This document shows, piece after piece, positions 42,801 to 50,856 of a DNA stretch of 64,000 bases. Source of the DNA: Ophiostoma sp. CBS 140.51 (taxonomy: Eukaryota; Ascomycota; Sordariomycetes; Ophiostomatales; Ophiostomataceae); NCBI GenBank assembly GCA_029298735.1, contig JANSLP010000045.1:98266-162265 (forward strand). The letters are read 5' to 3'. Position numbers and translations under genes: made by a program. The notes under the pieces are model-generated. The model saw only the letters and a list, made by a program, of their open reading frames with translations. It was not told the origin of the DNA and did not search any database. Each line of letters opens with the position of its first letter. Within the stretch, counting starts at the first letter, position 1.

Positions 42801-45033
42801 CAGAAGCAGGGGCAGGACGAGCCTCGGCGGCGACCTTGTGCAGAGACTGGAGGAGGATGCGGTGGATGAGCGGCAAAAGGTTTTCGCCGTACAGCTCCAT
42901 GATCCAGGGGTAGCGGCCCAATATAAACAAGGCCTCGGGGATGGCACCAATCAGGAGTAGTTGGTCGAGGATCTGGATCTTCATGTCCGTCGGCGCTGGC
43001 AGTGCTGGTGCTGCGTCGGCCGGGGTCTCTGTGGCTGCTGCACCTCCTGCTGCTGCTGCATCCGTGGACGTGGGTGCAGCCTGCTTGCTCAGCTCGAGGG
43101 CGGGCGCAGCCGGCGGGTCGTCGTCTTCCAGGACAGTAGCCAGAAGCGCTGCGTCGGCCGAGCCAAAGCGCTCGCTCTCCTCCTTCTTGGCAAGCTCATC
43201 CTCACGGCGCTTGCGAACGCCATCCATGTCGTCGTCGGCGGGCCAGAGGTGGGGGTAGAGGTCACAAAAGGAGATGAAGCCGATCTTGATGAGGAGAGCA
43301 GCAAGATACAGGAGGTTGGCGGGCAAGATGTCGTCGGCGTTGCGGGCGTTTGAGCTGTAGAAGCGCAGTTTGAAACCCAAGATCTGAGCGGCGACACGGT
43401 TGCCTGGTGGTGGCATGGTCTTGGTCGTCTTGATCCACTGCAGCTCGTTTTCGGAGAAGTTGGAGATATCAGCCGTCTCAGTGTTGTCGTTGGCAGTGGT
43501 CAAGTCCATCTTGGTGTTGTCGTCGACCTTGATATCGTCGTCGTCGTCACCAAGCAGCATGTCGTCCAGGCTGTCCTCAGCCTTACCGTTGCTGGTGGCA
43601 CCCTCGATAAGTTTCTGCAGTCTTGGATCGGCAATTTCGCGGCCACCAAGCTGGTAGAAGGCGTGGAGGTGCACTTTCCGGGCAATGTCCCAAAAGGCAA
43701 TGTCACGCTTGCGGCGCTCCTCAGCCACAAGGGCAGACTCTTCGCTATCATCATCGTCGGCTGCAGCAGCCGAGTTGATGGCTGCCAGGTGGGCAGCAAG
43801 CTCGGGCTGGGCCCAGCGCGGCAAGCCACCAAAGAATGAAGAGCGGGGATGGCCCGGGTGGTCGCGTGGCCACCATGAGCTGATGCGCAGGAACTTGACA
43901 AAAAACTTGAACTGCTTGATGATGGTGGCGGCAAAGACGTCGAGAGTAGTGTCGAGGACGCGGCCGACGTCGAGATCAAAGGTGCCGATAAGACCCTTGA
44001 CCTTTTCAAACGTGGCACGGGCTGAGTCAAACGAGGGATCCTGCTGGGCGACGGCGTTGTTGTAGAGCTCGGTGACAAGCTTGGAGAAGCCCTCCGTCTC
44101 CTCGCGAAGCAGGTTGTAGCTCTGCTGGCGGTACAGCAGGTTAGTCGAAAAACGGATGGTCATGCGGTGGAAGGTGTCGCGCAGGAGGCCGAGGCGCATG
44201 AGGAACTCGTGGTCGAGGATCTGGCGCATGAGGGCAGGCGGGACGGCGGTGGCGCTCATAAAGGCACGCAGGAGAGGGATGCTGGCAGGCTGAGAGGCTG
44301 AGTCGTCGACTTCAACAAAGACAGAGACGGTATCGAGGAAGATAATGGACGGGCTGAAAGCAGCGGCAGCTGTTGCAGCTGGTGTTTGCGCACTGTCGTC
44401 ACCCAGAATCTGCTTAACAACGGCACCCGGCTCGGCGGGAGCAAGACGACGGTCGACGACAGACCGCAAAATCTCCTGGAACAATGTGGATAGCTCCACC
44501 TCGTCCTCATCGGTGCGGGCCTTCTCGCCGAGCTCGATAATCTCCTGGCGGCCGGTGCCTGTCGTCCATGTCGATATACGGTCGTCGGTTAGGATGGTGT
44601 AGACTTGCGGGAAGGAAGGTCGCGGGGGCGCCAGCGGTGCTGGTGGCTCGGCAGGCGTTGCGGGTGTGCTATTCCGCGGCAATGGGCGTGCGACAGCGAC
44701 TGGTGAAGCAGTGACGGACGGTGTGGCAGATGCAGCGCCGTTTGTGTTGGAGGGAGGAACAGGGCTGCCATCGTGAGACGGTCCCTGTGATCCAAACCGC
44801 TCGCCTCGTCTCGCTCGGTCGGCACGGTCGCCGCCCATACGTCCGCTGCCTACGATTCCGCCACCACGGCCACCGCCGCTGCCCCGTCCACCGCGCGTGC
44901 TGCCGTCGTTGCCTACGCCATCGTTGTTGTAGCCTCGGTCGTGCTGGCCGAGATTTGTCTGTTCCGGGCGATGAGGCGAAGGTCGGACGCCACCACTGTC
45001 GGCGGCGCCGCCGCGCTTCCGCTTAGGAGGCAT
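36805..45033 (-). CDS. THO2: THO complex subunit 2 (Tho2/THOC2)
   Basis: This is a single uninterrupted frame of 2,742 codons. Tho2 is the scaffold of the THO/TREX complex, which couples transcription to mRNP assembly and nuclear export and limits R-loops. A low-complexity basic N-terminus (1 to about 135) begins PPKRKRGG. The helical core runs from about 140 to about 1,690. Family signatures include ISPEFFVTFWTLQQGDIVVP (about 1,320-1,340) and FTSTVREAERVGRFLKLIL followed by DLARWHSDKNAYERE (near 1,500). From about 1,700 to the end the protein is low-complexity: Arg-Asp and Arg-Gly-Glu repeats (densest about 2,148-2,224), poly-Gly, poly-Gln and a poly-Pro block (about 2,600-2,630). Yeast and human Tho2 also end in a basic RNA-binding tail, but this one is far longer. 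It is divergent from MET2. Confidence 0.9.
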   Translation of the reverse strand: MPPKRKRGGAADSGGVRPSPHRPEQTNLGQHDRGYNNDGVGNDGSTRGGRGSGGGRGGGIVGSGRMGGDRADRARRGERFGSQGPSHDGSPVPPSNTNGAASATPSVTASPVAVARPLPRNSTPATPAEPPAPLAPPRPSFPQVYTILTDDRISTWTTGTGRQEIIELGEKARTDEDEVELSTLFQEILRSVVDRRLAPAEPGAVVKQILGDDSAQTPAATAAAAFSPSIIFLDTVSVFVEVDDSASQPASIPLLRAFMSATAVPPALMRQILDHEFLMRLGLLRDTFHRMTIRFSTNLLYRQQSYNLLREETEGFSKLVTELYNNAVAQQDPSFDSARATFEKVKGLIGTFDLDVGRVLDTTLDVFAATIIKQFKFFVKFLRISSWWPRDHPGHPRSSFFGGLPRWAQPELAAHLAAINSAAAADDDDSEESALVAEERRKRDIAFWDIARKVHLHAFYQLGGREIADPRLQKLIEGATSNGKAEDSLDDMLLGDDDDDIKVDDNTKMDLTTANDNTETADISNFSENELQWIKTTKTMPPPGNRVAAQILGFKLRFYSSNARNADDILPANLLYLAALLIKIGFISFCDLYPHLWPADDDMDGVRKRREDELAKKEESERFGSADAALLATVLEDDDPPAAPALELSKQAAPTSTDAAAAGGAAATETPADAAPALPAPTDMKIQILDQLLLIGAIPEALFILGRYPWIMELYGENLLPLIHRILLQSLHKVAAEARPAPASGAESSSADAPAKKIAEYDQSGTLKGYVKRGEQGIRRPFRWPFADKLDVADGQPYRYYFDEWLDNVPVCQTVDDVFALCDSFLGVSGPSIGQEPELVISLASIGAKDLHENPSPENRQRWYDLLQRLLVPALSLVPANPAAVDAVWQLLRTYPLKQRYELYAEWFEGSVSRQPVMQKAFARTKREALRIMRRISRENSSLMGRSLAKAALTSPAIVFKVALGELEAYDNLIDVFVTCARYFTDLGYDVLVWSLMGSIGGRRRSRHNASSVLVASKWLQALSRFAGLVFAAYPNMDVKPVVQYVTRRLSAAGDPGDLIILRDLIVNMGGLVADSDWTEAKIQGMTGGPALRRLTLLAMGDVRDDADSSAKGAAQRRSAQRLVKTLVDAGLVGRLLINIAQHRQAAIYAPAAKQAHIKYLATLVDDSQEILTQYLDLLRNTLSPAQFDALIPTIPELMKEFGLDANLAFLIGRPGLDFHAAMAALPTPTMPSTTDDTTVAKTDVPVTEDVAMKNGDDSQKTETDEMTIVAKAETNGAEMEVDAPAETETATPAPSMGALQPLVDFISETLPERVLKRISPEFFVTFWTLQQGDIVVPRARYDTEIDRLRKESSALKNSRAVQGTENPRVAMMRRNEEAETRLKERQIIAEEMLALGTRNRDTKRHLLVQAQTWFTNNGSSTVTQASASALSDILLEQCLMPRILLSVADAEYAFRFVRFLHENRVPHFQLATFYQRLFSTNRLRDLIFTSTVREAERVGRFLKLILADLARWHSDKNAYEREGLGQTKNGRRNYLGFIKNTKAAKPVVALVAEGDDEDKDSKDKDAKDKDTTAAPSGPTYIEHTEFRDLLYSWHKNLNMALKDCLENLEWTHIRNAISVLKAVMDAFPAVDFMGRQFADQLKRIAAREAASNNTTPEASQRVDLSVTALAIYSELLRRKSKWVMVQAFRSNVSSKSVSGDDKSKDSSSNGETGLRPDAPEFRPQRLGGADAEDGELRDAGVNGGNKRASSTAPSTSSATGGGLNSKPSTPRSGAAHLSNSSRGGDAHSQLPKQPSALTSLPHSHSLPNRPDFSVGGGRFAQGDRFGQVRNQDRRDAGSPRGSSDSNSNNNSAGNASNAQQQSQAQKGAAPPTDPRGPRDPRDHGRDPRDLRGGAQDNNSSNSSGGRPDRPPGGRDFAGNMPGERGGGGGRNSRMDNTPTRRGDHARDGRDGRDSRDSRDPRDTRDGGRGPRDSREPRDGPATGNNAPPTGPASLIPQKRPDVAVQEVAINPERARLLQDDGKDIRSSRTSGGSAGGPSTPGGGGGRTQSPRVSDRRSQPSVNETTPANDRGGRGGRDGDRDGRDSRDSRDNRDGRDGRDSRDNRDRDRDRERDDRHGRLAPAAAPSQPAADSSSRDGRPERSERSDRGERSSRGGDRGERNDRTERSDRGDRGERGERGERGERGDRGERGERGERSERGDRDRDRDRSDRGERTERSERSERGDRNRPAPPQDLSYGRLNAIPSVVDTNSTPLGPRGSRGRDGRDPRDQPQDGSRDGPRDGGRSSQQQQQQQTSQNSTADSQNQPPSGPSRSSRRGRGGQLDGASGGGGGGGGGGGRNSQGGSGLPPTPSGPSTSVNATPVSGDRVRQFNNPSNSRGTPPPLPPPPPPGGPSSAAPTHSGTPDRSGQQQQQQQRGGGGGGGHNLPHTPAPNNNSGGRDIRGGHDGGSNAATPSSSSRDQNNNSNNALRSRGGSDRERFLKGIQDTISGGPSSGSRRSSNRGHIAGSDAQVLTGGLPTPSPIFERNDPLRNAGGDNNNNNSGRSSRQSNGGGGGGGNDRRDRGDRGDRGDRRSSRRGSRERSPGGGRGRQQNQQNQQQQQQHRGLPPPPPPPPPGPPPGLPPMPQQQQQHQNSNNSFGGSNRRSSNRGGDSFGGGGGNNGPLRSGGGDPNREPMGPGRDSRRSGGGGGNDFRGGGGGNDGGNNGGNGGGGRGGRDDHRGRKRRSDEGVGMLSNDREKKQRR
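38384..38610 (-). repeat. Degenerate tandem repeats coding Arg-Gly-Glu/Arg-Asp in THO2
   Basis: Purine-rich 9- to 12-base units on the coding strand (seen as CTCACCCCG or CGCTCACC on the + strand) encode serial RGERGD, RDRD and RSER motifs. The pattern continues less regularly through 38690-38830. It is part of the coding sequence, and its length is likely to vary between strains. Confidence 0.8.
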
Positions 45034-46615
45034 AAAGCGTCCTTATCATGGGTGTTAATTTCAGATGTCCGAATGATGCATGTGTGTAGAGAGTATATAT
45101 ATGTATGAAGAAAACGAGGGACTTGTGTCGGCTCTGGTAGGAAAGGTACGCACGTCGTGGAAGGATGGATATTCGAGAAGGAGAGGGTTCGAGAGTCGAA
45201 AGAACTATCGGAGAGGACGACGGGACGTTCGATGCGCAAGAGCCGGCGAGGGAAAATTAGGTCGGTCGACGCGTCGATGGTTGTGTCATACGTGCTTGCG
45301 TCAAGAGAGTTTGCGATCGAGGCGAAATTGATTGGTAGTCGGTTTCGCTTGCTTTTGGCGACGAGCAATCGGGCAGGGCGAAAGAGCGTGGGAGGGCAAG
45401 GATAAGCAAGCGATAGGCCGGAAAAAAAGGTATCAAATAGAAATATTGTCGAAGAAAGAATGCAAAAAGACGAATTGAAACGAGGATAGCGAAAAAGTAG
45501 AGAGAAAGGTGAGAAAAGAAAAAGAAGTCAAAAGGAAAGGACACACAGCAAAGCGTGAAAAAAGGGCGACAATCGCTGGCGAATACGCTGTTTGCAGTCT
45601 TTGTCGTGCCTCTCGCTCAAACGAAGAGAAAGAGGGCGATAGAGACAGGTGTGGTGGGGCGACAAACAAGGTGGTGGAGGGATGACAAAAAGAAGAAGAG
45701 AAGTCGTCGTGAAGCTATTTTTGCCTCGTTTTTTACTCCTCACGACACATTCGCGTCGAGCTTTCTTTCCTTTCCTTGCTGGCTGCGCTTTCCCTGCGTT
45801 GGCTCCACAGGGCACGTTTGGGGGAAGGAGCGTTGTGGGGCCGTCTACATCTGGGTACCATATGTGGCTGAAATATGCACCGCCACAGAACCGAGGTGTC
45901 ACAGAAAGTGCTCCGCTCACGGTCCAACAGAGTGCACAAAAGGCTGTATATAAAGGTGGGTCTCTGACGTGGGGGCCTTTTCTGTGCTTCACCATTGGAG
46001 GTGCTTCTGGACGTCGGATCAATGCAGCATCACAAGAAGAGACAGATGTTACGTAGGAGAAAAGAAGGAAATACACAGTTGTCGCGTGGTGTCGCGTGGG
46101 CACAGGACTGCAATTGGCGACTGTAGACGTCGTTTGGCGAGAGGCGCCGACCAAGACGGAGAGAAGGCTGATGATACGAGTAGCAGTACCTTCCCAGGAA
46201 GGAAAATAAGCGTGTCGGAGAAGTACTAGTACGCGCCGGCTCCAATGGCGCAATCCGACCTACGGAGCGGGAGTCAGAATTTTAGTATTTTCTTTTTTCC
46301 CCTTCTCTTCATCAACGTCGTCTCCTCTGCAAAGTCAAAACCACCCCCATACATACCCACGACTCACACCGTGACTCAGATCGACGACACGCGTTATTGG
46401 AGGCATTGATAGCAGCTAGTGTCGTTCTTTTGTATTTCTATTTGAATATCGCCCTCTCTTCTTTTCTGTTTTCTTTTGTCTCCTTCATATTCTTCTGAAC
46501 TCTTCTTTTCTTTCCTCCTCCCCACTGCTCCTCCATTTACCCCTCCAGCGTCAGCACACGATCGAACCGAGATCCTACCCCCGATCTCCCGTCCGCCCCG
46601 GACGCATTCACAACC
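45034..46615. promoter_or_regulatory. Divergent promoter region of THO2 and MET2
   Basis: The part next to THO2 (about 45034-45720) is purine-rich on the + strand, that is pyrimidine-rich on the THO2 coding strand, and holds a TATATATA-like run near 45092-45101. TATATAAA lies at 45948-45955, 661 bases upstream of the MET2 start. The segment 46280-46615 directly before MET2 is C/T-rich on the + strand. No extra gene is supported. The consensus for a methionine-specific regulator was not identified. Confidence 0.4.
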
Positions 46616-48373
46616 ATGGCTTCGGATGGCGTTGCCGCCAACGGCACGTCCCAGCCACACTATGGTCAGTAGTTGCAGGATATTTGACGTCCTTTCTCTC
46701 TTTTCCCCTCGTCCCCTGTCTCTGTTCCTCGCGCATCCACTTTTCTCTTCTTCCACAGACCAGTTACTGAATACCTGCAAGAAAGAATCTCTGGGCAGCC
46801 CGAAAACCCGTTTGCCAGCCTGATCCCCGACCAGCAGATTGCCATTATTCCTGCTTTCGACCTCGAATCCGGCGTCACTCTCCACAATGTCCCCGTCGCC
46901 TACACGACCCGCGGCACGCTCAACGCCGCCGGCGACAATGCCATGGTCATCTGCCACGCGCTGACGGGTAGTGCCGACGTCAGTGACTGGTGGGGTCCGC
47001 TGCTGGGCGGTCCTGGCCGGGTGTTTGATGTCTCGCGATTCTTCGTCATCTGCCTCAACAGTCTCGGCAGCCCCTACGGCAGCGCCAGTCCGGTGACAGC
47101 CAAGGACGGCGATGCCAGCCGCGGCCGCTACGGCCCCGAGTTCCCCTTGACAACTATCCGCGATGACGTGCGGCTGCACAAGATGGTGCTGGACGATCTG
47201 GGCGTCAAGCAAGTGGCGGCCGTGATTGGCGGGTCGCTGGGCGGCATGTTTGTGTTGGAGTGGGCATATCTGGGCGCCGAGTACGTGCGGTGCGTGGTGC
47301 CCATTGCGACGAGCAGCCGGCACAGTGCTTGGGGTATCAGCTGGGGCGAGGCGCAGCGCCAGAGCATCTATGCGGACCCCAAGTACGAGGACGGTTATTA
47401 TCCGTTCGACGACCCGCCCGTCACTGGTCTGGGTGCGGCGCGCATGTCGGCACTGCTGACGTACCGCAGCCGCAACTCGTTTGAGGCCCGCTTCGGCCGC
47501 AACATCCCCGACCCCAAGCGGCAGCAGCTGATTCTGGAGCGCGAGCGGGCGCAGGCCGCAAATTCGTCGTCCGCCGGCTCTTCTTCCCTTGCACCGCAAA
47601 TCCTCCCGCCTGCATCCCCGTCCGAGGGCCACTTCCGCATCCACAACGACGGCCACCGTATCAAGGAGGCCAACCGGTTCCGTGCCGCGTCGGCAGCGTC
47701 CTCCGCGTCTGGTAACGGTAAGGGTGAGGGCAACGAGTCCAGCGGTGCCGCTACACCAGACCCACAATTCCACGGCCCTGGTGCCACCGAAGAGACGCAC
47801 GTTGGTGTTGGTGGCGCCGCCAAAGAGAGCTTGACCGGCGGCTCCGCACCGCCTACCTCGACTTACTTCTCCGCACAGTCGTACCTCCGCTACCAGGCGA
47901 CCAAGTTCGTCAAGCGCTTCGACAGCAACTGCTATATTGCCATGACGCGCAAATTAGATACCCACGACGTTTCCCGCAGCCGTGCCGACAGTGTCGCCGA
48001 GGCGTTGGCCCTCATCAAGCAGCCAACGCTCGTGCTGGGCATTGAGAGTGATGGTCTCTTTACGTTTGCCGAGCAGCAGGAGCTAGCAGCGCACATCCCC
48101 GACTGCCGCCTCGAGCGCATCGACAGCCCCGAGGGCCACGATGCATTCCTGTTGCAGTTTGAGCAGGTTAACCGCTACATTCTGGCGTTCCTGCGTGAGG
48201 TTTTGCCTGACATTATGGGCCGCCCTGGTCTGGCTCTGAACGAAGATGGCACTGTTGTGGGCGCTGACGGTGCCAACGGTGCGGCTGGCGGCAACGAGGG
48301 CAGCTCGGTCGGCAAGCTGACCAAGTCAAGCACCTTTGGCGAGGCCGAGGTGGACGACATTACGGCTTGGTAG
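46616..48373 (+). CDS. MET2: Homoserine O-acetyltransferase
   Basis: This enzyme transfers acetyl from acetyl-CoA to L-homoserine, giving O-acetylhomoserine for methionine and cysteine synthesis. Exons 46616-46668 and 46759-48373 give 555 aa. A second in-frame splice choice (donor at 46665, acceptor before 46764) would give 552 aa and changes only residues near 17. The alpha/beta-hydrolase fold shows NAMVICHALTGSADVSDWW, the nucleophile elbow GGSLGGM (Ser177), then Asp449 in LGIESDGLF and His478 in PEGHDAF, completing the catalytic triad. SLGSPYGSASP and YRSRNSFEARFGR are also typical of the MetX/Met2 family. Residues about 270-375 are a Ser/Ala/Gly-rich insert absent from bacterial MetX, and the last about 40 residues are Gly-rich. 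An AATAAA occurs at 48429-48434. Confidence in function is high; only the splice junction is uncertain. Confidence 0.93.
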
Positions 48374-49003
48374 AGGGGAATCTTGCATCTACGTGATCTA
48401 CATTTCGAATACCATTTGATAGAATATAAATAAAAATTGGAAAACGAGTATGAAATGAGAATGAGCTTAGTTTACGAGTGACGAAGAAATAATGCTAAAT
48501 GTTGTCTTACGGAGGACAATGATCGTAGACCTTACAAAAAACCACTTCCCCCTATATTGATAGTAGCAAAGATGATGATGTATGATATTAATGCTATTAA
48601 GTGGCAAGATAGGGCCAATAGAAAATAAAGATAAAAGAAAAAATCGAAATTATGCAAATTGAAAAGTCAAACAAAAATCAAATGTGCAGCCAAGGCAGCA
48701 AAGAAGAAAGAGGACCAAACGCCGCCAACGTCCGTACTCTATGCTGATGGTAGTGAAAAATCAAAAGAAAGAACGAAAACAGTAACAAAAGAAATAAAGA
48801 AATCAGCCAAACGCCTCCCATCCCAGAGTGCTTGCGCGTCCCATCTAGAAGGATATTGGTGTAGAAAGAGCAAAAGAGAATGAAAGAAAGAAAACAGAAG
48901 AAATCAAACGAGACGCGAAAAGGAGAACAAGACCATCCAACCTTCCTGTCCATTGACCAAGATCTTCAACCAAAGTTCTTCGAGAATATTCTGTTCCCGT
49001 CGC
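48374..49003. terminator. Convergent 3' region between MET2 and the bZIP gene
   Basis: This A-rich intergenic sequence follows MET2 (AATAAA at 48429) and precedes the stop codon of the minus-strand bZIP gene. Open frames at 48659-48953 on both strands are Lys/Arg-rich or hydrophobic by base bias. No gene is called. Confidence 0.55.
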
Positions 49004-50767
49004 CTAAGCCAGCATGCCGACGACGATGGAGTTGCCGTGACGAGGTCTGTCAATGTGATCTTCGTCCTCACTGTCTTCGTCTTCCTCGTCATCAATGGCA
49101 CTCTCGTCACTGTTGCGTCTCGAGTGCTTGCCACGTCCGTTGGGCGAGTTGCTCAGCCGGCCACTGTGGCCACTGTGTCCACTGCTGTGTTCACTGCTGC
49201 GGCGCCGCTGGGGTGTCGTGGACTGGCGTCCTCCCTTGTGGACCTTGGCGCCCCGACCAGGAGACGTGGCTGCCGCCAGCTGCCGTCTCAGCTGCTGCAC
49301 CTCGCCGGCGAGCTGGGCCCGCTCCCGCCGCAGCGAAGCAATAGACTGCTCGGCCGCCTCGATGCGTGCCACTTTGCGCTGCCGGCTGCGCTTGGCGGCC
49401 TCATTGTTGCGGTCTTTGAGACGCTGCTCACGGACGCGGTCAAACCGGAGGTTGGCGGCGCGGCGGGCTTCCAGTTCGTAGTCGTCAAGTCCCTCGGAGA
49501 GCTCGAGAAGACGCACAAGACTAGCATCCAAGCTGGCCTTGTGTTTGGCCTGTTCGCAGTAGCGAAGACGAGCGCGCCAGTCGGAAGGGTCGATGGGAGG
49601 CGGGCCGTTGATGTTGGGCCCCGGGCGGAGCTGGTGTTGCTGGTTGGCAGGGGTGTCGTTGGTGTCGTTGTTGTTATCATCGACATCACAGCAGTCCTCA
49701 AAATAGTCATCGTCGGCGCTGTCAAAGCTGACGCCACGGGTGTGCCGACCATGTCCATTTCCACGCCCCTTGGTGGACGGAATGGGATCCGAGGCAGAAC
49801 GAGTGCTGTAGGTACGGCCGTGACGAGCGCGGCTGCGAGTCAGGGGCGGGCTGCTCATGGCGATGCTGTTCAGTGTGCTGGTCGTGGGCAGAGACATGGA
49901 CGTTGTGAAGGTAGATTCACCAGTGGGCTCCATGGCTGCGGTAGCCGCCTGCGGGATAGGGTAGATGCTCGGGTAAGAAGACGACAAGGTCGAGGGTGTC
50001 ATGGACAAGGATGTGTTGAAAGGGAAGCCACCGGTAGTTGATGAGGTGGAGTAGCCGGTTAAAGGATCACCATAGGGCGAGGCTGTCGTGTTGTCGAGAG
50101 ACATGCCCGGCTCGTTGAAGAGGTACATGGACGGCGGTGTAGACTGGCGGGCGCTGTTGTGATTGGCATTGGTCGCAGTTGAGCCGTGAGAAGACGAGGA
50201 CGCCTGGGCATTACAAGAGGATGTCTGGTCGTAGGAGAAGCCAGTGTAGGTCATGTGGTTGTCCTCTGGCATTGACATGTGCATAATAACACCCATGTCG
50301 ACATCGTCCATGTCCATGCCCAGAGTCATGTTCATTCCCAGTTCCATCCCCAGATTCATGTCCATGGCTGAGTCTAGACCCGGGTCCATGCCCATGTTGG
50401 CCACCTCTGCATGGCTGTTGTTTCCGTTGTTGTTTGAATTGCTTGCACTGCCGCTCTCTTGACCGTAGTACATGTGCTCGCCAAACACGTCGTGCGACTG
50501 TGTGGCCGTGGTGGTGGTTGCATCTGTGGGGAGAGCCAGGGGCATGGTTAGGGGCATCGACAGAGGCATCGATGACATTGTCATGGCAGCCATCGTAGAC
50601 ATGGGCAGCGACAAAGGCAGCGTCATGTGGTTAGGCGGTGTCGGGAGCTTCTGCTGGTAGTGACGACCGGTGGATGGCGGTGTGGGAGTAGAGGTTGTCG
50701 ACTGTTGACTGGCCTGGCGAGGTGGCGTCATCGGCAGCGATCGCTGCGAGCTGTGATCGGAGTTCAT
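49004..50767 (-). CDS. bZIP transcription factor
   Basis: The product is 587 aa with no coding intron. The basic region centres on Asn454-Lys465 (NNEAAKRSRQRK), carrying the Asn-x-x-Ala-Ala-x-x-x-Arg pattern of bZIP DNA-contact helices. The following helix has leucines at 479, 486 and 493 in heptad spacing, a short zipper. The N-terminal 400 residues are low-complexity: Thr/Pro/Gln-rich, then Met/Asp/Gly-rich repeats such as MDMNLGMELGMNMTLGMDM (about 135-155), probably activation sequence. The DDDYFEDCCDVDD acidic patch lies near 350-360. The start is secured by an in-frame TGA just upstream in the spliced leader. The basic-region spelling suggests a Cys3/AtfA-like general class, but I cannot assign a named regulator. 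Confidence 0.85.
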   Translation of the reverse strand: MNSDHSSQRSLPMTPPRQASQQSTTSTPTPPSTGRHYQQKLPTPPNHMTLPLSLPMSTMAAMTMSSMPLSMPLTMPLALPTDATTTTATQSHDVFGEHMYYGQESGSASNSNNNGNNSHAEVANMGMDPGLDSAMDMNLGMELGMNMTLGMDMDDVDMGVIMHMSMPEDNHMTYTGFSYDQTSSCNAQASSSSHGSTATNANHNSARQSTPPSMYLFNEPGMSLDNTTASPYGDPLTGYSTSSTTGGFPFNTSLSMTPSTLSSSYPSIYPIPQAATAAMEPTGESTFTTSMSLPTTSTLNSIAMSSPPLTRSRARHGRTYSTRSASDPIPSTKGRGNGHGRHTRGVSFDSADDDYFEDCCDVDDNNNDTNDTPANQQHQLRPGPNINGPPPIDPSDWRARLRYCEQAKHKASLDASLVRLLELSEGLDDYELEARRAANLRFDRVREQRLKDRNNEAAKRSRQRKVARIEAAEQSIASLRRERAQLAGEVQQLRRQLAAATSPGRGAKVHKGGRQSTTPQRRRSSEHSSGHSGHSGRLSNSPNGRGKHSRRNSDESAIDDEEDEDSEDEDHIDRPRHGNSIVVGMLA

Positions 50768-50768
50768 T

Positions 50769-50856
50769 CTGTGGGGGGTGAGGTTATGTCAGTGATGTGT
50801 GGTTGATTTTGATTTTTGATTTTTGATTTGTTTCAAGAGCCATGAAAGCAACGTAC
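50769..50856 (-). other. Predicted 5'-UTR intron of the bZIP gene
   Basis: On the minus strand CAAG is followed by GTACGT (donor, 50856), a CTGAC-like branch region and CCCCCCACAG (acceptor, ending 50769). The intron is 88 nt and ends one base before the start codon. Splicing places TGA CAG TCA AGA before ATG, so the upstream exon is non-coding. Fungal stress regulators often carry leader introns or upstream reading frames; regulation here is inference. Confidence 0.6.
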
